Positions 58,785 to 64,000 of a DNA stretch of 64,000 nt are shown piece by piece. Position 1 is the first letter of the stretch. Each line of letters starts with the position of its first letter. The notes beneath the pieces are model-generated. The model worked only from the letters and a program-made list of their open reading frames with translations. It had not been told where the DNA came from and made no database searches. Both the position numbers and the translations under genes were made by a program. The DNA comes from Salinispirillum sp. LH 10-3-1 (GTDB taxonomy: Bacteria; Pseudomonadota; Gammaproteobacteria; Pseudomonadales; Natronospirillaceae): assembly GCF_030643825.1 (NCBI RefSeq), contig NZ_CP101717.1, forward strand, positions 2,108,001 through 2,172,000. Direction: 5' to 3'.

Positions 58785-58820
58785 TACTGTCTCTCTTTAG
58801 CTGACCTGACCCTAATGGGT

Positions 58821-61016
58821 TCAAGCATAATGATTTAGCATACTGGGCACATCAAGAATCAGAGCAATACGGCCGTCACCCGTTATGGTTGCACCCGCCA
58901 TACCAGCAGTACCGTTCAAGGTTTTGCCCAGCGGCTTGATCACCACCTCTTCTTGACCGACCAGCTGGTCTACCACAAAGCCGACCTGCTGCGTGCCCAC
59001 GGATACGACCACCACATGACCACTTTCTTTACCGTGTTGCACTGACCCTTTAATCAACCAGCGCTTGAGATAGAACAAAGGCAATGGACGCCCGCGTACC
59101 ACCACCACTTCTTTGCCATCGACCACGTTGGTCTTAGTCAGATCCAAATGGAATATTTCGTCGACATTAACCAAAGGCAACGCAAAGGCCTGCTCGCCCA
59201 ACATGACCATCAAGGTGGGCATGATGGCCAAGGTCAACGGCACCTTGATGCGAATACTGGTGCCCTTACCCATGTGAGATTCAATATCAATGCTGCCGTT
59301 CAGCTGGGCGATTTTGGTTTTCACCACATCCATGCCCACACCGCGACCCGACACATCAGAAATTTCTTTCTTGGTAGAGAATCCTGGCGCAAAGATTAAG
59401 TTAAACGCTTCTTTATCAGACAGTCGATCCGCTGCATCTTGATCCATCACACCGCGCTCGACGGCAATGCCGCGCAAGCGGTTCGGGTCCATACCGCCGC
59501 CATCGTCGTGAATAGACAACAGAATATGGTCGCCCTCTTGCTCGGCTGACAAGGTGATTTTGCCTACTTTGGTTTTGCCTGCCGCCACTCGAACATCGGG
59601 CGCTTCGATACCATGGTCAACTGAATTGCGCACCAAGTGCACCAAGGGGTCAGCCAAGGCTTCGACCAAGTTTTTATCCAAGTCGGTATCTTCGCCAATC
59701 AACTCTAAGTTAATTTCTTTCTTCAGGCTGCGAGCCAAGTCTCTCACCACGCGTGGGAAACGACCAAAGACCTTCTTGATCGGCTGCATGCGCGTTTTCA
59801 TTACAGAGTTCTGCAAGTCCGTTGTTACCACATCGAGGTTAGCAACAGCTTTTTGCATTTCCTCGTCGCCTTGAGCTTCACCTAAACGCACCAGTCGGTT
59901 GCGCACCAGTACGAGCTCGCCCACCATGTTCATGATGTCGTCAAGACGCTTGGTATCGACCCGGACGGTAGCCTCTTGCGCCAACGCAGCGCCCTTGGCA
60001 TCCCCACCCAGAGTCGGCTGAGCGGGCGGTGCTGCAGCCGCGGCTGGTTTAATGTCCGCTTTAGGCGCCGGTGCTGTGGCTGGTGTGGCTTTCGGTGCCA
60101 CCGGGGCAGCCCCTTTTGCACTGGAAGTATCATCCGCAGATGGCACATCGGCCACTTGCTTCACTTTGTCCTGATCAAACTTTTCCGCTACGGTGCCGTC
60201 AAACTGGCCCTTACCGTGCAGGTTATCCAACAACTGCTCAAATTCATCATCGGTAATTTCATCACCGTCCCCAGCAGACGGTGTTGCTGCGGGTTTACTT
60301 TTTGCCGCGGGCACGTCCGCCGCCTCGACCTTGAACTGACCTTCACCGTGCAACTCATCGAGCAGCTTCTCGAATTCATCATCAGTGATTTCGTCGTCAG
60401 CACCCGCCGTCGGCTTGGACTTCTCAGCAGGCTGCGACTTTTCAATTTCGACGGCGGGCGCAGATCCCGAACCACCCTGCTGTAGAGCATCCAGCAGATG
60501 CTCAAACTCATCGTCGGTGATATCACCACCTGCCACAACAGCATCAGAGTCGCTGCCCGCACTGGACACTGGCTCTGGCTCAGACGGCGCCGCTGGCGTT
60601 TCCGCCAAGACCTCTCCTTCACTCGTCTCGGGTAAGGTCATACGCTCCAAGTCAGCCAGCAATTGCGGCGACGCTGGATCGGGCATAGAGCCTGCGCGCA
60701 CTTGATCAAACATCACATTAACCGTGTCCAAGGCCTGCAACACAATATCCATCAAGGCAGAGGTTACCGGACGTTCACGCTTGCGCAATACGTCAAACAC
60801 GTTCTCAGCGATATGACAGCAATCAACTAACGGAGTTAACTGCAGGAAGCCAGCGCCCCCCTTCACAGTATGGAAGCCACGGAAAATGGAATTCAGCAAA
60901 TCAGGGTCTTCTGGACGCCGCTCCAGCTCAACCAATTGCTCCGACAGGGATTCCAGTATTTCACCCGCCTCAACGAGGAAGTCCTGCAATATTTCTTCGT
61001 CAGCATCAAAGCTCAT
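58821..61016 (-). CDS. cheA: Chemotaxis histidine kinase CheA
   Basis: 731 residues. The P1 domain has the phosphorylated histidine (His49, FHTVKGGAGFLQL). A long linker follows with three repeats of the form ITDDEFE-LLD (about residues 165-180, 208-229 and 252-273). Then come P3 (from about 350), the P4 ATPase with LVHLVRNSVDHGIE, DDGGGMD and GRGVGMD, and the P5 CheW-like domain. No separate P2 domain is recognisable; the repeats take its place. Between cheZ and cheB, as in Pseudomonas. Confidence 0.96.
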   Translation of the reverse strand: MSFDADEEILQDFLVEAGEILESLSEQLVELERRPEDPDLLNSIFRGFHTVKGGAGFLQLTPLVDCCHIAENVFDVLRKRERPVTSALMDIVLQALDTVNVMFDQVRAGSMPDPASPQLLADLERMTLPETSEGEVLAETPAAPSEPEPVSSAGSDSDAVVAGGDITDDEFEHLLDALQQGGSGSAPAVEIEKSQPAEKSKPTAGADDEITDDEFEKLLDELHGEGQFKVEAADVPAAKSKPAATPSAGDGDEITDDEFEQLLDNLHGKGQFDGTVAEKFDQDKVKQVADVPSADDTSSAKGAAPVAPKATPATAPAPKADIKPAAAAAPPAQPTLGGDAKGAALAQEATVRVDTKRLDDIMNMVGELVLVRNRLVRLGEAQGDEEMQKAVANLDVVTTDLQNSVMKTRMQPIKKVFGRFPRVVRDLARSLKKEINLELIGEDTDLDKNLVEALADPLVHLVRNSVDHGIEAPDVRVAAGKTKVGKITLSAEQEGDHILLSIHDDGGGMDPNRLRGIAVERGVMDQDAADRLSDKEAFNLIFAPGFSTKKEISDVSGRGVGMDVVKTKIAQLNGSIDIESHMGKGTSIRIKVPLTLAIMPTLMVMLGEQAFALPLVNVDEIFHLDLTKTNVVDGKEVVVVRGRPLPLFYLKRWLIKGSVQHGKESGHVVVVSVGTQQVGFVVDQLVGQEEVVIKPLGKTLNGTAGMAGATITGDGRIALILDVPSMLNHYA

Positions 61017-61027
61017 ACAACAGCTCC

Positions 61028-61804
61028 CTAAAAGCCCAGACTGGACAGTAGATCGTCGACGTCATCTTGGCTGGAGACAGTATCTTCGGTTTTCTTAACC
61101 GTGGGGCCATGTCCTGCCAAGCTATCTTTTTCTTTTTCTGGCGCTTTTTCGCGCGTAAAACCAGCAACGTTTTCTACTTTACTGGCCAGCAACATCAGGT
61201 CGACGAGGCTTTTTTCAACATCGCGAACCAAACCGGTTACCCGCTGAATGACCTGCCCAGTCAAGTCCTGAAAGTCCTGTGCCAGCAGGATGTCTGATAA
61301 ATGACCGTACAGCGCTTTGGAGTCTCCGCCTAAACGATCGAGAAACTGATCCATTTTCCAATACAGTTCACGAAATTCATCTGCCGACATTTCACGCCGT
61401 GATAAACGTTGCCACTCAGTGCGCAATTCATCTGCCACTATGCCGAGATCATTTGCAATCGGCATACACTCATCGACTTTATCCATGGTTTTGTTGGCAG
61501 CATCTTCGGTCATTTTTACCACGTAACCGAGACGGTCTGTCGCATCAGCCATCTCCGACAGCTGCGTGAAGTCTTCGCCGATATTGGCATCAATGTGGAA
61601 GTTGGTTATGGCGTCGTGCAGACCACGTGTGAGGCGGCCGACTTCTTTATACAATGTCTGCTCACGCGCATCTTGCAGTTGCTGGATAATATTCATAGCG
61701 GCATTGAGATCGCCACGCTCAATGTGCCCCTGCAACTCATGGGATTTAAGCTTAATCAGCTCTTCGAATTCTTGTCTGGCGTTGTCTGCACCTGTCTGAC
61801 TCAT
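61028..61804 (-). CDS. cheZ: Chemotaxis protein CheZ
   Basis: Phosphatase of CheY-P, mostly long helices. The catalytic region reads AQDFQDLTGQVIQRV, and the C-terminal CheY-binding tail ends DDVDDLLSSLGF. 258 residues. It starts 18 bases after the cheY stop. Confidence 0.94.
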   Translation of the reverse strand: MSQTGADNARQEFEELIKLKSHELQGHIERGDLNAAMNIIQQLQDAREQTLYKEVGRLTRGLHDAITNFHIDANIGEDFTQLSEMADATDRLGYVVKMTEDAANKTMDKVDECMPIANDLGIVADELRTEWQRLSRREMSADEFRELYWKMDQFLDRLGGDSKALYGHLSDILLAQDFQDLTGQVIQRVTGLVRDVEKSLVDLMLLASKVENVAGFTREKAPEKEKDSLAGHGPTVKKTEDTVSSQDDVDDLLSSLGF

Positions 61805-61822
61805 AAGTACTCCGTCAGTCGG

Positions 61823-62215
61823 TTACTTGCTCGCATCCACGCGCTCAAAAATCTTTTCGATTTTTTCTTTCAGCGCTGCAGCAGTGAAGGGCTTGACCAC
61901 ATATCCGTTTACGCCAGCTTGTGCCGCCGCCACGATCTGGTCGCGTTTTGCTTCCGCAGTGACCATGAGAACCGGCAACGTTTTTAGACGATCGTCCGCG
62001 CGCACCTTCTGCAGTAGCTCGATGCCCGTCATGCCTGGCATATTCCAGTCAGTGACCAGAAAATCAAAGTCGCCACTTTGTAACATTGGCCAGGCGGTAC
62101 TTCCGTCATCGGCCTCATGCGTATTTGTAAACCCTAAATCCCGCAGCAGGTTTTTAACAATGCGACGCATCGTTGAAAAATCATCCACCACCAGAATTTT
62201 CATGTTCTTATCCAA
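61823..62215 (-). CDS. cheY: Chemotaxis response regulator CheY
   Basis: Single receiver domain that controls the flagellar switch. The acidic pocket is [10 protein letters not shown], the phosphoacceptor is Asp56 in [10 protein letters not shown], and the lysine is in [10 protein letters not shown]. 130 residues. I chose TTG at 62215 (MDKNMKIL) because GGAGG lies 5 bases upstream; the internal ATG at 62203 would have no ribosome site nearby. It is 90 bases downstream of fliA. Confidence 0.93.
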   Translation of the reverse strand: MDKNMKILVVDDFSTMRRIVKNLLRDLGFTNTHEADDGSTAWPMLQSGDFDFLVTDWNMPGMTGIELLQKVRADDRLKTLPVLMVTAEAKRDQIVAAAQAGVNGYVVKPFTAAALKEKIEKIFERVDASK

Positions 62216-62305
62216 GGCTACCTCCAAAACACGCAAACCCGGTTAAGGTTATCGGCGCAAATTAACTTTTTTTAATAAACACGCTTAATAATATACAGGT
62301 ATACG

Positions 62306-63058
62306 TCACTCTTCACCTTCGCGCCAGTCTCTTAATCTGGCTCTGAGTCGATGAGTGGCCTGCGAATGAATCTGACTGACCCTTGATTCGCTGACTCCGA
62401 GTACCGCACCGATCTCTTTTAAGTTGAGCTCTTCGTCATAGTATAAGGATAGTATGAGTTGCTCCCGTTCGGGTAGTGTTTTTATAGCATCCACCATTGA
62501 GGCGTGCATGCTCGATGATTCGTGACGGGATGAGGGGCCCTGCTCAACCGCCGAATGCCAACTCTGATCCGACTCTGCGGATGACGAACTTTCCATCAAT
62601 TCTTCAAAACTGAATAAACGCGCGTTCTGGGTGTCTTTCAACAAGGAATAGAACTCATCGAGTGAAATGCCCATTTCAGCCGCAACTTCTTGATCCTGTG
62701 CATCACGCGACTCGCGCATTTCTACAGTACGGATCGCATCCGATACACGTCGACTGTTGCGATGCACACTGCGCGGCACCCAATCACCTTTCCGCACCTC
62801 GTCTAACATTGAACCACGAATCCGAATACCCGCATAGGTTTCAAAGGTAGCGCCCTTGGTACGGTCATAATTCTTGGCCGCTTCGATCAGACCGATCATG
62901 CCAGCCTGAATGAGATCCTCTGCCAATACGGTGTCTGGTAGTCTAGCCATTAGATGATGCGCAATTCGCTTTACCAGCGTCGCATGCGCTGTTACCAGCT
63001 CATCCATCTGACTTTTTTTGTTTTGCGACTCATACATGTATGGAGGCACCTGTAACAT
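62306..63058 (-). CDS. fliA: Flagellar sigma factor FliA (sigma 28)
   Basis: Sigma-70 family factor for late flagellar and chemotaxis genes. Region 2 includes DLIQAGMIGLIEAAKNYDRTKG and RIRGSMLDEVRKGDWVPRSV, and region 4 includes LNLKEIGAVLGVSESRVSQIHSQA. 250 residues. It starts 3 bases after fleN stops, so the two are co-transcribed. I did not find a convincing sigma-28 promoter in the 90 bases before cheY. Confidence 0.96.
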   Translation of the reverse strand: MLQVPPYMYESQNKKSQMDELVTAHATLVKRIAHHLMARLPDTVLAEDLIQAGMIGLIEAAKNYDRTKGATFETYAGIRIRGSMLDEVRKGDWVPRSVHRNSRRVSDAIRTVEMRESRDAQDQEVAAEMGISLDEFYSLLKDTQNARLFSFEELMESSSSAESDQSWHSAVEQGPSSRHESSSMHASMVDAIKTLPEREQLILSLYYDEELNLKEIGAVLGVSESRVSQIHSQATHRLRARLRDWREGEE

Positions 63059-63061
63059 TCA

Positions 63062-63883
63062 CTATCTCACACTGCCGGTAATCAAACGCTCTACAAAGAA
63101 CTCCAAGTGTCCTTTGGGCGAGGTTGGCAATGGCCACCGTATCATTTGCTGTGCTAGTTGCTCGTAGGCGATTGAGGCCTTGGTATTTGGGTAGGCATCG
63201 ACCACTGACTTTTGCTTTTGCACCGCACGCCTTACATTATCATCAAAAGGTATCTCACCTGCGTACTGCAAAGCAACGTCTACAAAACGCTCTGTCACAC
63301 TGGTGAGCTTCTGGTACAACCGCATGCCCTCGTTTTTGGTTCTGACCATATTGGCCAAAATACGGAACCTATTCATATTGTAGTCGTGATTGATGACTTT
63401 AATCAGTGCATAGGCATCGGTAATGGAGGTTGGTTCGTCACATACCACCACCAAGACTTCTTGACAGGCCCTCACGAAGCTAACAACGGTCCGGGAAATG
63501 CCTGCAGCGGTATCGACAATCAGCACATCCATTTCATCTGCCAACGATGAGAAGGCGTGTATGATTCCGGCATGCTCTTGCTCGGCTAAATTGGCCATAT
63601 AGGGCGTGCCAGATGATGCAGGAATGACTTTAATGCCGCACGGGCCTTCAACCATGACGTCTTTGAGACCACAGCGGCCGTCGAGGACGTCCACCAGGTT
63701 TCGGGTAGCCCGCAAACCGAGCAATACGTCGATATTTGCCAACCCTAGGTCAGCATCCAATACCACCACGCGCTTGCCCAGTTTTGCCATAGCAACCGCT
63801 GCGTTGATGGACACATTACTTTTCCCAACGCCGCCTTTGCCTCCTGTAACGGCAATTACCTGAACGGGTTCCTGTTTCGCCAT
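63062..63883 (-). CDS. fleN: Flagellar number regulator FleN/FlhG
   Basis: ParA/MinD-type ATPase that limits the number of flagella and acts on FleQ. Walker A VTGGKGGVGKSNVSINAAVAM, DADLGLANIDVLLGL, and the DTAAGIS segment in VLIVDTAAGISRTV. 273 residues (280 in P. aeruginosa). FleN with FlhF sets polar flagellation, so this organism is probably polarly flagellated. Confidence 0.93.
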   Translation of the reverse strand: MAKQEPVQVIAVTGGKGGVGKSNVSINAAVAMAKLGKRVVVLDADLGLANIDVLLGLRATRNLVDVLDGRCGLKDVMVEGPCGIKVIPASSGTPYMANLAEQEHAGIIHAFSSLADEMDVLIVDTAAGISRTVVSFVRACQEVLVVVCDEPTSITDAYALIKVINHDYNMNRFRILANMVRTKNEGMRLYQKLTSVTERFVDVALQYAGEIPFDDNVRRAVQKQKSVVDAYPNTKASIAYEQLAQQMIRWPLPTSPKGHLEFFVERLITGSVR

Positions 63884-63947
63884 AGTGCGCCTGTTCCTGA
63901 CTGCTAGGGTTCAAACTGCTAGAGCTCCAGCAGCGTCTTTACGTAGA

Positions 63948-64000
63948 CTAACCGGTGAGGGCTACTTTGGCCCCCGAGAAATCTCGCTTTAAGCTGGCAT
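63948..64000 (-). CDS. Possible end of the gene upstream of fleN (expected flhF)
   Basis: Two of three minus-strand frames stay open from the window edge, to stops at 63948-63950 and 63919-63921. flhF normally precedes fleN. The first frame (ASLKRDFSGAKVALTG) seems the more protein-like, but I cannot identify either. The 64 bases to fleN hold no gene. Confidence 0.25.
   Translation of the reverse strand, partial: ASLKRDFSGAKVALTG

Overview
The window reads as one contiguous stretch of a gammaproteobacterial chromosome of moderate GC content. Nearly every gene is a core housekeeping or motility gene in an order familiar from Pseudomonas and its marine relatives. The pointers are an SMC condensin (not MukB) beside zipA and ligA, a leuC-leuD-leuB-asd-fimV run, an RssB/RssC-type pair, FolE2, a rhombosortase, and a fleN-fliA-cheYZAB-motCD-parC-parP-cheW cluster in the Pseudomonas order. 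My inference is a flagellated marine member of the Oceanospirillales or a close order. I see no prophage, CRISPR array, rRNA operon or complete insertion sequence. Layout. 1-7100: fimV (cut by the window edge), asd and the leucine genes on the minus strand, ending at a divergent lysR-family regulator. Four copies of an unusual folded repeat sit in the gaps of this block. 7175-10803: lysR, rhombosortase, rdgC and a small minus-strand operon. 10803-17508: ligA, zipA, smc. 17643-24572: a complete cytochrome c maturation operon, ccmABCDEFGHI, with most genes overlapping end to start. 24679-26087: a membrane protein of unknown function and a 2-hydroxyacid dehydrogenase. 26256-31534: a branched-chain amino acid type ABC transporter whose binding-protein gene converges on its permease and ATPase genes. 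31898-35383: thrS-infC-rpmI-rplT and tRNA-Val(GAC). 35484-41972: psuK-psuG, uvrB, an aromatic/aspartate aminotransferase and folE2. 42117-50961: trmH and a cation-efflux gene on the plus strand, then DUF2914, aroC, prmB, two alpha/beta hydrolases, sixA and gpsA on the minus strand. 50993-53206: an RssB/STAS regulatory pair and a PilZ gene. 53215-64000: the chemotaxis and motility cluster. How the genes work together. FleN and FliA set flagellar number and late flagellar transcription. CheA, CheW, CheY, CheZ and CheB form the signalling core. ParC and ParP place the chemotaxis arrays at the pole, and MotC/MotD are a second stator pair. The Ccm proteins carry haem from CcmABCD through CcmE to the CcmFHI ligase, with CcmG keeping apocytochrome thiols reduced. 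Most unusual features. (1) A family of three-way-junction repeats, all near the leu genes: a conserved core with two covarying internal hairpins, enclosed by long inverted arms whose sequence differs at every copy. The four copies form two pairs with the same orientation. (2) A MotD-type stator protein in which the aspartate expected in the channel helix reads as asparagine. Other points of note are three near-identical acidic repeats in CheA, a 15-unit Glu-Pro microsatellite in ParP, and a perfect 12-bp operator-like palindrome in front of lysR.
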